NCBI GenBank assembly: GCA_913775175.1 | Contig: CAJYKU010000038.1 | Span: 27,200-91,199 of the forward strand | Reading direction: 5' to 3' | Source: an uncultured Pantoea sp. | GTDB taxonomy: Bacteria > Pseudomonadota > Gammaproteobacteria > Enterobacterales > Enterobacteriaceae | Length of the DNA: 64,000 bases | Part shown: positions 31,576-39,878 of the stretch, piece by piece | Layout of the letters: every line of letters begins with the position of its first letter | Position numbering within the stretch: the first letter of the stretch is position 1 | The notes under the pieces: model-generated | What the model was told of the DNA's origin: nothing | Databases searched by the model: none | What the model saw: the letters and a program-made list of their open reading frames with translations, nothing else | Translations under genes and position numbers: made by a program

Positions 31576-33306
31576 CTAGGATTTATCCGAATCCTGTTTA
31601 CTGTAAAGCGCATCCGGCGCAATATTCATATGTTTCAGTACCGGCCCCATAATATTGCCAAACACCGGCGCTGCCACCGAGCCGCCAAAGTGATCGCCTG
31701 CGGTCGGGTGGTTGATCATCACAACCAGCGCGACTTCCGGATGACTGGCTGGCGCAATACCCGCTGTATAGTTAACATAGCCGCCATCATATTTACCGCT
31801 ACTACCCATTTTTTCAGCCGTGCCGGTTTTGGTTGCCAGCCGGTAGCCTGGTACAGCGGCTTTGATCCCGGTTCCTCCCGGCAGTACATCACTCTCCAGC
31901 ATATGTACCACTGTCTGCACAATCTGCGGGTTGGCGACCTGCTGCCCCAGCACCGGTGGTGTGACTTTGGTAATCGACAGCGGACGATAGATACCAAATG
32001 AGCCGAGCGTAGCGTACTCTCGCGCTATCTGCAGCGGCGTAACGCGCAGACCATAGCCAAATGAAAACGTTGCGCGTTCAATATCCGCCCAGCGCTCGCG
32101 ATGACGCGGAAAATAGCCCACACTCTCGCCCGTCAACCCAAGCCCGGTAGGCTTGCCCAGACCAAAAGCCTGATAGGTATTAACCAGCGCCTCGGCAGGC
32201 ATCGCCAGAGCAATATGCGATACGCCAATATCACTCGACTTCTGTAAAATACCGGTCATGGTCAGACGCGGCCAGTGGCCCACATCGCAGATCAGGTGTC
32301 CGTTTACACGATAAGGGGTGGTATCAATCACCGAGTCAGGCCTGATCAGATGACGCTCCAGCCCCTCCATCACGACCAGCGGCTTAACGGTTGAACCAGG
32401 CTCAAAGCTGTCATTAATCGCAACGTTACGCATCTGCGCTGGCGTCGCTTTATCGAAGTTGTTGGGATTAAACGAAGGGTAAGAGGCCATTGCCAGAATC
32501 TCGCCGGTATCGATTTTTACCAGCACGGCAGCACCGGAGTCAGCTTTATTCAGCAGTACGCCATCCCGCAGTTTGCTGAAGAGAGTAAACTGGTCAAATT
32601 TATCGATACTCAGCTGCACAGTGGGTGGCTGTCTGGGCGGCTCATAATCGATCATCGAGATAATATTGCCCTGACCATCCTGACGATAGACCTCTTTGCC
32701 TGCCTCGCCCTGTAACACCCGGTCAAAACCTTTCTCCAGCCCGTTCAGGCCACTGTTATCCGATCCGACAATGCCGATAAGTGGCGCAGCGGCTTCACTC
32801 ATCGGATAAAAGCGGCTGTCGTTATAGACTGAACTGATGCCTTTCAAATGCAGTTCGGCAATATCTTTGGCGATACCAAGCTCAATTTTACGCCCAAGAT
32901 AGAGAAAGCGTTTTTTTGGATTCGCGGTGATCTGTGCCCGGAGATCTTCAGCCCGCATACTCAGCGCAGCTGCCAGATAGCTCCACTTTTCACTGCTGAA
33001 ATCGGGGTTCGCTTCCAGTACCCGTTTGGGGTCGGCAATAATATCGCGTGAGGGAACGCTCAGTGCCAGCGCCTGGCCGTCGCGATCCAGCAGCGTGCCG
33101 CGATTGGTAGGCAGTGCAACGGTGCGCAGTGAGCGCTGATCCGCTTCATGCTCCAGCATAGGGTGGTTAATGAGCTGCAGATCGCCGACGCGCGCCAGCA
33201 GTAGTCCCATACAGCCTACAACACCCAGGCAGATCAGACGAAAACGAAACGGATTAAACGGGGCTTTTATCTGGTCTTTTCCCAGAAATTTTTTTATCGG
33301 GGGCAT
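31576..33306 (-). CDS. FtsI-like penicillin-binding protein (PBP3 paralog, peptidoglycan D,D-transpeptidase)
   Basis: Class B PBP of 576 residues, close to division PBP3 (FtsI). One N-terminal membrane helix (LICLGVVGCMGLLLARV, residues 25-40) is followed by a pedestal domain and the transpeptidase domain. The active site is S305-T-V-K308, and the third motif is K493-T-G495. The second motif reads S357-S-D359, whereas E. coli FtsI has SSN; the Asp codon is GAT on the minus strand. The usual ftsI lies in the dcw cluster, so this should be a second copy, like Salmonella PBP3SAL, which replaces PBP3 in acidic conditions. It sits alone between omrB and omrA, without mur or mra genes. The ribosome site is weak (GCGGAATGCT). 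Role is inferred from the family. Confidence 0.9.
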   Translation of the reverse strand: MPPIKKFLGKDQIKAPFNPFRFRLICLGVVGCMGLLLARVGDLQLINHPMLEHEADQRSLRTVALPTNRGTLLDRDGQALALSVPSRDIIADPKRVLEANPDFSSEKWSYLAAALSMRAEDLRAQITANPKKRFLYLGRKIELGIAKDIAELHLKGISSVYNDSRFYPMSEAAAPLIGIVGSDNSGLNGLEKGFDRVLQGEAGKEVYRQDGQGNIISMIDYEPPRQPPTVQLSIDKFDQFTLFSKLRDGVLLNKADSGAAVLVKIDTGEILAMASYPSFNPNNFDKATPAQMRNVAINDSFEPGSTVKPLVVMEGLERHLIRPDSVIDTTPYRVNGHLICDVGHWPRLTMTGILQKSSDIGVSHIALAMPAEALVNTYQAFGLGKPTGLGLTGESVGYFPRHRERWADIERATFSFGYGLRVTPLQIAREYATLGSFGIYRPLSITKVTPPVLGQQVANPQIVQTVVHMLESDVLPGGTGIKAAVPGYRLATKTGTAEKMGSSGKYDGGYVNYTAGIAPASHPEVALVVMINHPTAGDHFGGSVAAPVFGNIMGPVLKHMNIAPDALYSKQDSDKS

Positions 33307-33417
33307 AGCATTCCGCTGCGATGAGGATCGTTATCCGGGGTGGTTATTGGTCGCCAAAAGCATGGCGTAGCCATTGACCTTAGCACGCAATTTCAGTTAT
33401 TTGCAGAGATCAAGGGT

Positions 33418-33493
33418 AAAAAAAACCTGCGCATCTGCGCAGGCTGGTGTAATCAAGAAAACGTTTTGATGTTCACCCATCAATACCTCTGGG
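33418..33493 (-). ncRNA. omrB: OmrB-type small regulatory RNA
   Basis: On the minus strand the RNA begins CCCAGAGGTATTGATGGGTGA, matching the OmrA/OmrB seed. It ends with TTACACCAG, then the hairpin CCTGCGC-AGAT-GCGCAGG and eight U (33418-33425), nearly identical to the E. coli OmrB 3' end. Length is about 76 nt. A possible -10, TACATT, lies just upstream, with a GTTACA...TGTAAC segment further up that could bind OmpR. It is the galR-proximal copy, as in E. coli, but it is separated from omrA by the PBP gene and from galR by the BisC-like gene. Confidence 0.92.
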
Positions 33494-33578
33494 GATCTGA
33501 ATGTAGCAGGCTAGCTGATATGCCTGCATCTGCTTAAACGCAACAGTTACAGGCAAAGTGTAACCAGCGGTGAGATTG

Positions 33579-35852
33579 TTAGCGATTTATGCAACTCAGG
33601 TGTTTTTTAATTTCGACCAGACAGCTCATGGCGTTTGGCCCCTGGGTCAGTGATGACGTACCAATATCCAGCGTCAGTACATTGGGATTGCCTGCCCGAT
33701 CCCAGGGCTGCCAGGTTCCCCCGAAGCCGGGATCAAACCAGGCACCGGTGGCAATAATTACGACTCCCTTCGTTACCCCATCACTCAGGCGTACACCTGC
33801 CAGCATTCGTCCACGCGTGTTGCTCACCTCCACCACCTCACCATCAGTGATACCGCGTGCAGCGGCATCTTCCGGATGCATTGACAGCGTTTCGTGACCC
33901 GCGGTCTTGTTTGCCTGGGCGGTCGGCGTGGCATCCAGCTGGCTATGCAGACGATCGGCAGGCTGCACAGAGATCATATGCAGCGGATAGTCTGCGCTCA
34001 GCGACGCGCCCAGCCACTCCTGCGGCTCGCGCCAGCTGGGATGCCCGGCAAAATCATCCAGCTGATAATCCGCAATAGTCTGGCAGTAGAGCTCAATTTT
34101 ACCGCTGGCGGTCGCTAAGGGGTGTGCCTGCGGATCGTTACGGAACGCTTCCAGAAAGATCCAGGGCTTCCCACCTGCCGGGATCTCAGCGAATCCGCGC
34201 TCCCAGAACGCCGCAAATGACGGCAGTATGATATCGCGCTGCGCATAATCTTCGGCGCACTGCTGATAGAGATGTTCAATCCACTGCATCTCATTGCGCC
34301 CCTCCGTAAACTGCTCGCGATAGCCCAGACGATCGGCGATATCGGCAAAGATATCAAAGTCATTACGCGCCTGGTGCTGCGGCTTGACCGCCTGATGCAT
34401 TGCCAGCACATAACGGTCGCGCGAAGAGCCGCCAATATCGTTGCGCTCCAGCGTAGTAGTGGCAGGCAGTACGATATCAGCCATCTGCGCTGCCGGGGTC
34501 CAGACAATATCCTGCACAATCACCGTATCGGGTCGCTGCCAGCCTGCCACCAGGCGGTTTAGCTGCTGATGATGGTGAAACGGATTACCGCCTGCCCAGT
34601 GCACCAGATGAATATCGGGATAGTGCCGCGTCTCACCACAAAAATCATAGGGCTCGCCGGGGTGCAGCAGCATATCGCTGATACGCGCCACCGGAATAGC
34701 CAGATTAGCCGGGTTAGGCCCGCTGTTCATCATGGGTGACGGGCCATCCTGGCGCGGATTGCCTACGCCATTCATCGAGCCGTGACCAAAAGCGAATCCC
34801 GCTCCTGGCAAGCCCGGCTGACCCAGCATTGCGGAGAGCGCAATCATCATCCAGTAGGGCTGCTCACCACGATGCGCACGCTGTACGGCATAAGCGCTGG
34901 TCATAAAGCTGCGGCGACCTGCCAGCTGCTGCGCCAGTTTCACAATACGGGCCGCCGGAATGGTGGTAATAGCACTCGCCCATGCAGCACTTTTCACCAC
35001 CCCGTCGCTTTCGCCAAGCAGGTAAGCCCGCAGCTGGGGCCAGCCGGTACAGTGCGTAGCAAGAAACGCCTCATCGGTAGCCTGATCGCGCAGGATTTCA
35101 TATCCCAGCGCCAGCATCAGTGCCACATCAGTATTGGGCCGGATCGGTATCCACTCGGCGTTGAGCCAGGCCGGAGAGTCATCACGCTGTGGGCTGATAT
35201 TGATCACCGGCGTACCTTTGGCACGCAGCTGCTCCAGCGCCGGTTTCAGGCTATGCTCGCCAGCACCACCGGAAGCTACCTGAGCGTTTTTCAGCGCCAG
35301 CCCGCCAAAAGCGATGAAAATTTCAGCATGTTCAATAACCTGCGGCCAGTCAGTTACGCGTCCGGTCAGTGGCATATAAGTGCCAATTACATACGGCAGA
35401 AAAAACTGCGCTGCGCCCCAGCTATAGTTACCCAGCTGATCCACCCCGCCGCCGCCCTGAAAATAGAAGCGGCGAATCAGAGTACGAGCGTGATTAACGC
35501 GACCGGCAGAAGACCAGCCATAAGAGCCATTAAAGATGCCCGATGCGCCATAGCGTTCACGCACGCGCCGGTTCTCTTCCGCCACCAGATCCAGCGCGGT
35601 ATCCCAGCTCACAGCGACAAAATCTTCACGTCCACGTAGCGTACGATCGCTGTTTTCCCGTGATTTCAGCCACGAGCGCCGTACCATTGGCTGGCGAATA
35701 CGCTTATCTGAGTAAACCAGCTCCGGAATAGTGTGGATCATTGGCGAGGGATCGCTATCTGCAAAAAAGGGTTCGCAGCCGGTCAGACGCCCGTTTTCCG
35801 TTACGGCAGTAAACGCCCCCCAGTGCGCAAGATGCGGCACACGTGTTTTCAT
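33579..35852 (-). CDS. bisC: BisC-type molybdopterin oxidoreductase (biotin/methionine sulfoxide reductase family)
   Basis: DMSO-reductase-family molybdoenzyme of 757 residues with no Tat signal (MKTRVPHLAHWGAF), hence cytoplasmic. The molybdenum-ligand Ser is expected at S115 in GSYGWSSAGRV. There is no N-terminal 4Fe-4S Cys motif, as in the BisC/TorA subfamily. GNPFHHHQQLNRL, DIVLPATTTLERND and the C-terminal cofactor domain (PADRLHSQLD) align with E. coli BisC. In that family the enzyme reduces biotin sulfoxide and free methionine-S-sulfoxide. In E. coli bisC is elsewhere, so this is an insertion between omrB and galR. TorZ-like substrates cannot be excluded. It is divergent from galR; no partner subunit gene is adjacent. 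Confidence 0.85.
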   Translation of the reverse strand: MKTRVPHLAHWGAFTAVTENGRLTGCEPFFADSDPSPMIHTIPELVYSDKRIRQPMVRRSWLKSRENSDRTLRGREDFVAVSWDTALDLVAEENRRVRERYGASGIFNGSYGWSSAGRVNHARTLIRRFYFQGGGGVDQLGNYSWGAAQFFLPYVIGTYMPLTGRVTDWPQVIEHAEIFIAFGGLALKNAQVASGGAGEHSLKPALEQLRAKGTPVINISPQRDDSPAWLNAEWIPIRPNTDVALMLALGYEILRDQATDEAFLATHCTGWPQLRAYLLGESDGVVKSAAWASAITTIPAARIVKLAQQLAGRRSFMTSAYAVQRAHRGEQPYWMMIALSAMLGQPGLPGAGFAFGHGSMNGVGNPRQDGPSPMMNSGPNPANLAIPVARISDMLLHPGEPYDFCGETRHYPDIHLVHWAGGNPFHHHQQLNRLVAGWQRPDTVIVQDIVWTPAAQMADIVLPATTTLERNDIGGSSRDRYVLAMHQAVKPQHQARNDFDIFADIADRLGYREQFTEGRNEMQWIEHLYQQCAEDYAQRDIILPSFAAFWERGFAEIPAGGKPWIFLEAFRNDPQAHPLATASGKIELYCQTIADYQLDDFAGHPSWREPQEWLGASLSADYPLHMISVQPADRLHSQLDATPTAQANKTAGHETLSMHPEDAAARGITDGEVVEVSNTRGRMLAGVRLSDGVTKGVVIIATGAWFDPGFGGTWQPWDRAGNPNVLTLDIGTSSLTQGPNAMSCLVEIKKHLSCINR

Positions 35853-36013
35853 AAGATCATCCGGCAGCTAAACAGTGAATAGCTGGCAGCATAGCATGAG
35901 GCTGCAACCCGACTAAAGCCGCTGCGTGAGCATCTGATTTTGTGCTCTTTTGCGACAGCGCTGGCATTCTGATTGCTTGCGGCAGCGCGCCTTTTCCGTA
36001 ACACTGACGCCAT

Positions 36014-36029
36014 GTGTAAACGTTTTCCC
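36014..36029 (+). promoter_or_regulatory. GalR/GalS-type operator upstream of galR
   Basis: GTGTAAACGTTTTCCC differs at one position from the 16-bp gal operator consensus GTGKAANCGNTTNCAC. It lies 17 bp before the galR ATG, in a position to repress galR itself and possibly the divergent BisC-type gene. Confidence 0.75.
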
Positions 36030-36046
36030 TGGATGTAGATAATTGC

Positions 36047-37090
36047 ATGGCTACTATTAAGGATGTTGCCCGTATTGCTGGCGTTTCGGTCGCAACCGTT
36101 TCCCGCGTTATTAATAATTCGCCGAAAGCCAGCGAAAGCTCCCGACTCGCGGTGAGTCAGGCTATGGAGCAGCTACAGTATCATCCAAATGCCAACGCAC
36201 GGGCGCTGGCCCAGCAGTCCACTGAAACACTAGGGCTGGTAGTGGGTGATGTTTCTGATCCCTTTTTTGGTGCCATGGTTAAAGCGGTTGATGAAGTCGC
36301 TGGCGAAACCGGCAACTTTTTGCTGATTGGTAACGGTTACCATAATGAGCAGAAAGAGCGGCAGGCAATAGAGCAGCTGATGCGTCATCGCTGCGCTGCG
36401 CTGGTGGTTCACGCCAAAAAAATCCCGGCAACAGATTTAGAGATACTGATGCGTCAGGTGCCGGGCATGGTGCTGCTGAACCGGCTGATCCCCGGGTTTG
36501 AATCGCGCTGTATCGCCCTGGACGATCGCTATGGTGCCTGGCTTGCTACCCGCCACCTTATCCAGCAGGGCCATTCGCAGATTGCGTTTATCTGCTCCAC
36601 TCATACCATCTCAGATGCGGAAGATCGCCTGCAGGGCTATTTTGATGCACTGCAGGAGCATGGCCTGCCCTGCAACGATCGTCTGGTGGCCTGGGGTGAG
36701 CCTGATGAAGTGGGCGGTGAGCAGGCAATGACTGAACTGCTGGGACGTGGCAGACCCTTTACTGCAGTAGCCTGCTACAACGACTCAATGGCTGCCGGCG
36801 CACTGGCAGTACTGAGTGATAACGGCATCCGTGTGCCGGAAGAGATGTCGCTGATCGGTTTTGACGATGTGCTGGTGTCGCGCTATGTGCGCCCGCGTCT
36901 CACTACCGTACGCTATCCGATTGTGACAATGGCGCAGCAGGCTGCTCAGCTGGCGCTGGCGCTGGCGCACAACAGCCCGTTACCGGAGGTGACCAATATG
37001 TTTAGCCCGACACTGGTGCGCCGCCATTCGGTAAGTGGCCCTGGTTCATCGTCACAGCCGCTGCCGGCGCCAGATCTGAAAACGCTATAA
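36047..37090 (+). CDS. galR: Galactose operon repressor GalR
   Basis: LacI-family repressor of 347 residues (E. coli 343). The helix-turn-helix MATIKDVARIAGVSVATVSRV and hinge helix HPNANARALAQQ are essentially those of E. coli GalR. The periplasmic-binding-protein-like inducer domain includes LVVGDVSDPFFGAMVKAV, ALDDRYGAWLATRHL and AVACYNDSMAAGALAVL. It represses galactose transport and metabolism genes, released by galactose. An autoregulatory-type operator lies just upstream. The neighbours lysA/lysR are as in E. coli, but a GNAT gene intervenes. Confidence 0.97.
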   Translation: MATIKDVARIAGVSVATVSRVINNSPKASESSRLAVSQAMEQLQYHPNANARALAQQSTETLGLVVGDVSDPFFGAMVKAVDEVAGETGNFLLIGNGYHNEQKERQAIEQLMRHRCAALVVHAKKIPATDLEILMRQVPGMVLLNRLIPGFESRCIALDDRYGAWLATRHLIQQGHSQIAFICSTHTISDAEDRLQGYFDALQEHGLPCNDRLVAWGEPDEVGGEQAMTELLGRGRPFTAVACYNDSMAAGALAVLSDNGIRVPEEMSLIGFDDVLVSRYVRPRLTTVRYPIVTMAQQAAQLALALAHNSPLPEVTNMFSPTLVRRHSVSGPGSSSQPLPAPDLKTL

Positions 37091-37097
37091 CACAGCC

Positions 37098-37129
37098 TCT
37101 GCTGGTTTCGCAGCTCACTGACCAGCAGA
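37098..37129. terminator. Hairpin at the galR / GNAT convergent junction
   Basis: Perfect 8-bp inverted repeat TCTGCTGG/CCAGCAGA with a 16-nt loop, straddling the end of the GNAT gene. No clear U-run follows, so it is a possible bidirectional 3'-end structure only. Confidence 0.35.
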
Positions 37130-37594
37130 CGCGGTGTCCGGTTTCAGCGCCTGCATATAAACCCGTACGCGCTGATCAGGAAACTCCAGCGCTTCACCGG
37201 TAAACTCCCAGCCAAAGCGTTCGTAATAACCGGCAAATGTTGACCAGAGCCAGATTTGCTGATGACCGCGCTCGCGAGCAAATGCCACGACATGCTGCTG
37301 CAGCGCCTCACTTACCCCCTGCCCACGTGCTGCAGGCTCAACATATAACGCCGCTGCCCAGGGCCAGAGATCCTGCCGGCTGATCAGATCGCAGCGCCAG
37401 AAGCCGATTGTACCCAGCGGGGTATCGCGCTTATCAAGCGCGACAAACGTCACCGGCAAATCGGCACCGTTCAGGCTGCTACTGACAATACTGTGATAGA
37501 ACTCGCGTGTGGTGCCAGCGCCAAATGCCTGCCATAGCCAGTCAGTGATCTGACTGGCATGATGCGGCACGCTGCTCAGTGGCACAATGCGCAT
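37115..37594 (-). CDS. GNAT-family N-acetyltransferase
   Basis: A 159-residue protein with a single GNAT fold. The acetyl-CoA binding motif A is AALYVEPAARGQGVSEALQQHVVAFARE near residues 84-110, and motif B is YYERFGWEFTGEALEF near residues 123-138. Substrate is unknown. The ATG overlaps the lysA stop as TAATG, so it is translated from the lysA message, which may hint at a role near diaminopimelate/lysine. This is inference only. E. coli has no such gene between galR and lysA. Confidence 0.85.
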   Translation of the reverse strand: MRIVPLSSVPHHASQITDWLWQAFGAGTTREFYHSIVSSSLNGADLPVTFVALDKRDTPLGTIGFWRCDLISRQDLWPWAAALYVEPAARGQGVSEALQQHVVAFARERGHQQIWLWSTFAGYYERFGWEFTGEALEFPDQRVRVYMQALKPDTASAGQ

Positions 37595-38847
37595 TAGTCC
37601 AGCTCCAGCGCTATCAGCTCCTGAATAGTCTGCGCACGGCGTATCTCACGCACGCTGCCGTGCTCAAACAGCACTTCCGGGATCAGTGGGCGGCTGTTGT
37701 AGTTAGAGGACATAGATGCGCCATAAGCGCCGGTATCATGAAACACCAGATAGTCGCCAGGCTGCGTCGCAGGTAGCGTGCGGGTTTCCACTTTGCCCCC
37801 TTCCTGCTGGGTAAAGACATCTCCCGACTCACACAGCGGCCCGGCCACCACACTTTCAATGGTCGCATCATTCAGGCTTCGGCCATCACCCGGCATCACG
37901 GAAATATGGTGGTAGCTGCCATACATCGCCGGACGCATCAGATCGCTAAAGCCCGCATCCACCAGCACAAAGTGACGGCTGCCCATCGCTTTTACTGCCC
38001 GTACCTGCGACACCAGCACACCCGATTCCGCGACCAGAAAACGACCTGGCTCAATTTCCAGCGTAACCGGATGCCCCAGATGCGCGGCAATGCGTTCGCG
38101 GGCGCGATTCCACAGGCCAAAATAGTGTTCAGTATCAATCGCTTCTTCGCCGGGATGATAGGGAATTGAGAGACCGCCGCCCGCAGAAATGGCATGCAGA
38201 TCCTGGCCAAAGTGGATGACCTGATCAACCATGGCATCACATACCTGCTGCAGATGATCGTAATCCACACCTGAGCCAATGTGCATATGCAGGCCGACCA
38301 GCTGCAGCTTGTACTGCCGAATCGCCGCCAGCGCCTGCGGCAGATCGCTATGCCAGATGCCGTGCTTGCTGTTCTCTCCACCGGTATTGGTTTTCTGGCT
38401 ATGACCGTGACCAAAGCCAGGATTAACCCTCAGCCACACCTTATGGCCTGGTGACACCTGGCCCAGCTGATGCAGCATATCAACCGAACCAGCGTTAACG
38501 GGTATCCGCAGTTCAGCGATGCGGGTCAGTGTCGGGGTATCCAGCAGATCCGCCGTAAAGACAATATCTGCACTGCCAGGCTCGAATCCGGCTGCCAGGG
38601 CGCGCTCAATCTCGCCCAGCGACACAGAATCGACTTTTACTCCGGCGCTACGCATCAGGCGCAAAATGTGAATATTTGAACAGGCTTTTTGCGCAAAGCG
38701 TACCACGTCAAACTGGCTGAGCTGAGCGATACGCTGCTGAATAATCATGGCGTCATAGGCCCAGAATGGTCCACCGTAGCGTTGCGCCAGTGGCAGTAAT
38801 TGGGCAGCGTTCAGTGCTGATTCAGTGGTGGTTAACGGGCGTGGCAT
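37594..38847 (-). CDS. lysA: Diaminopimelate decarboxylase
   Basis: PLP enzyme of fold type III that makes lysine from meso-diaminopimelate, the last step of lysine synthesis. The protein has 417 residues (E. coli 420). The Schiff-base Lys is K54 in RFAQKACSN. Other motifs are HMHIGSGVDYDHLQQV, the phosphate-binding SAGGGLSIPY, EIEPGRFLVAESG and the catalytic GPLCESGDVF. The ATG at 38847 has AGGAG seven bases upstream. It is divergent from lysR, which activates it in E. coli when diaminopimelate is high and lysine low. Confidence 0.97.
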   Translation of the reverse strand: MPRPLTTTESALNAAQLLPLAQRYGGPFWAYDAMIIQQRIAQLSQFDVVRFAQKACSNIHILRLMRSAGVKVDSVSLGEIERALAAGFEPGSADIVFTADLLDTPTLTRIAELRIPVNAGSVDMLHQLGQVSPGHKVWLRVNPGFGHGHSQKTNTGGENSKHGIWHSDLPQALAAIRQYKLQLVGLHMHIGSGVDYDHLQQVCDAMVDQVIHFGQDLHAISAGGGLSIPYHPGEEAIDTEHYFGLWNRARERIAAHLGHPVTLEIEPGRFLVAESGVLVSQVRAVKAMGSRHFVLVDAGFSDLMRPAMYGSYHHISVMPGDGRSLNDATIESVVAGPLCESGDVFTQQEGGKVETRTLPATQPGDYLVFHDTGAYGASMSSNYNSRPLIPEVLFEHGSVREIRRAQTIQELIALELD

Positions 38848-38957
38848 AACTATTCTCCTGTGCTATTGACGTCATTTAGCCACAGCCAGATAATTCATAA
38901 AAATATCTTTTTTAGTGCAGCCTATGCAAATCCGATATAGCTGAAGTGAGGTAGTTA

Positions 38958-39878
38958 ATGGCAAAAATTAACTGGCGACACATTGAAATTTTTCATGCGG
39001 TAATGACCAGCGGTAACCTCACTCAGGCGGCGGCGCTGCTGCATACTTCACAGCCAACGGTGAGTCGTGAGCTGGCGCGTCTGGAGCAGCAGCTGGGATT
39101 GACGCTATTCGAACGGGTACGTGGTCGTCTGCAGCCAACCATGCAGGGTCTGGGTCTGTTTGAAGAGGTGCAGCGCTCGTGGTATGGACTGGATCGCATC
39201 ATGGATGCCGCTGAAGGGTTACGCCAGTTTCGTCAGGGCGAACTCTCGCTTGCCTGCCTGCCGGTTTTTTCCCAGTCACTGCTGCCGCTGCTGCTGCAGC
39301 CATTTATGCAGCGCTATCCGCAGGTGAATCTCAACATTATTCCGCAGGAGTCACCGCTGCTGGAGGAGTGGCTTTCGGCACAGCGCTACGATCTGGGACT
39401 GACGGAGACGCAGCACGCTCCCGCCGGCACCACCAGTGTAACCCTGCTGACCTGCGACGAAGTTTGTGTGCTGCCGTCACATCATCCGCTGGCACAGCGT
39501 CAGGTGCTGACACCACAGGATTTTCATCAGCAGAATTTTGTCAGTCTGTCGCGCCATGATAGCTATCGTCAGTTGCTGGATGCGCTGTTTCTGGAGCAGC
39601 AGGTTGATCGGCGTCTGGTGCTGGAAACACACAGCGCCGCGTCGGTGTGCGCTATGGTGCGCGCCGGAGTGGGTATCTCGATTGTGAATCCGCTTACCGC
39701 ACTGGATTATGCGGCAAGCGGTGTCGTAATGCGGCGTTTCAGCATCAGTGTGCCGTTTACGGTCAGCCTGATTCGCCCGCAACACCGGCCTGCATCTGCG
39801 CTGACCGACTGTTTTTGCCACCACCTGCAGCAGCAGGTCGCTGACGTTCCGCAACGGATTGCTGCACAGCTGGCTTAA
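38958..39878 (+). CDS. lysR: LysR transcriptional activator of lysA
   Basis: Founding member of the LysR family, 306 residues. The N-terminal winged HTH (IEIFHAVMTSGNLTQAAALLHTSQPTVSRELARLE) is followed by the effector-binding domain (GELSLACLPVFSQSLLPLLL). It is divergent from lysA across 110 bp, where it must bind. The 3' end overlaps the convergent MFS gene by 4 bp. Assignment rests on context and the HTH sequence. Confidence 0.95.
   Translation: MAKINWRHIEIFHAVMTSGNLTQAAALLHTSQPTVSRELARLEQQLGLTLFERVRGRLQPTMQGLGLFEEVQRSWYGLDRIMDAAEGLRQFRQGELSLACLPVFSQSLLPLLLQPFMQRYPQVNLNIIPQESPLLEEWLSAQRYDLGLTETQHAPAGTTSVTLLTCDEVCVLPSHHPLAQRQVLTPQDFHQQNFVSLSRHDSYRQLLDALFLEQQVDRRLVLETHSAASVCAMVRAGVGISIVNPLTALDYAASGVVMRRFSISVPFTVSLIRPQHRPASALTDCFCHHLQQQVADVPQRIAAQLA

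Noticed and set aside
34782..35639. 285-codon open frame antisense to the BisC-type gene
   Set aside because: Low-complexity Gln/His/Arg-rich composition typical of shadow frames; no ribosome site or homology.
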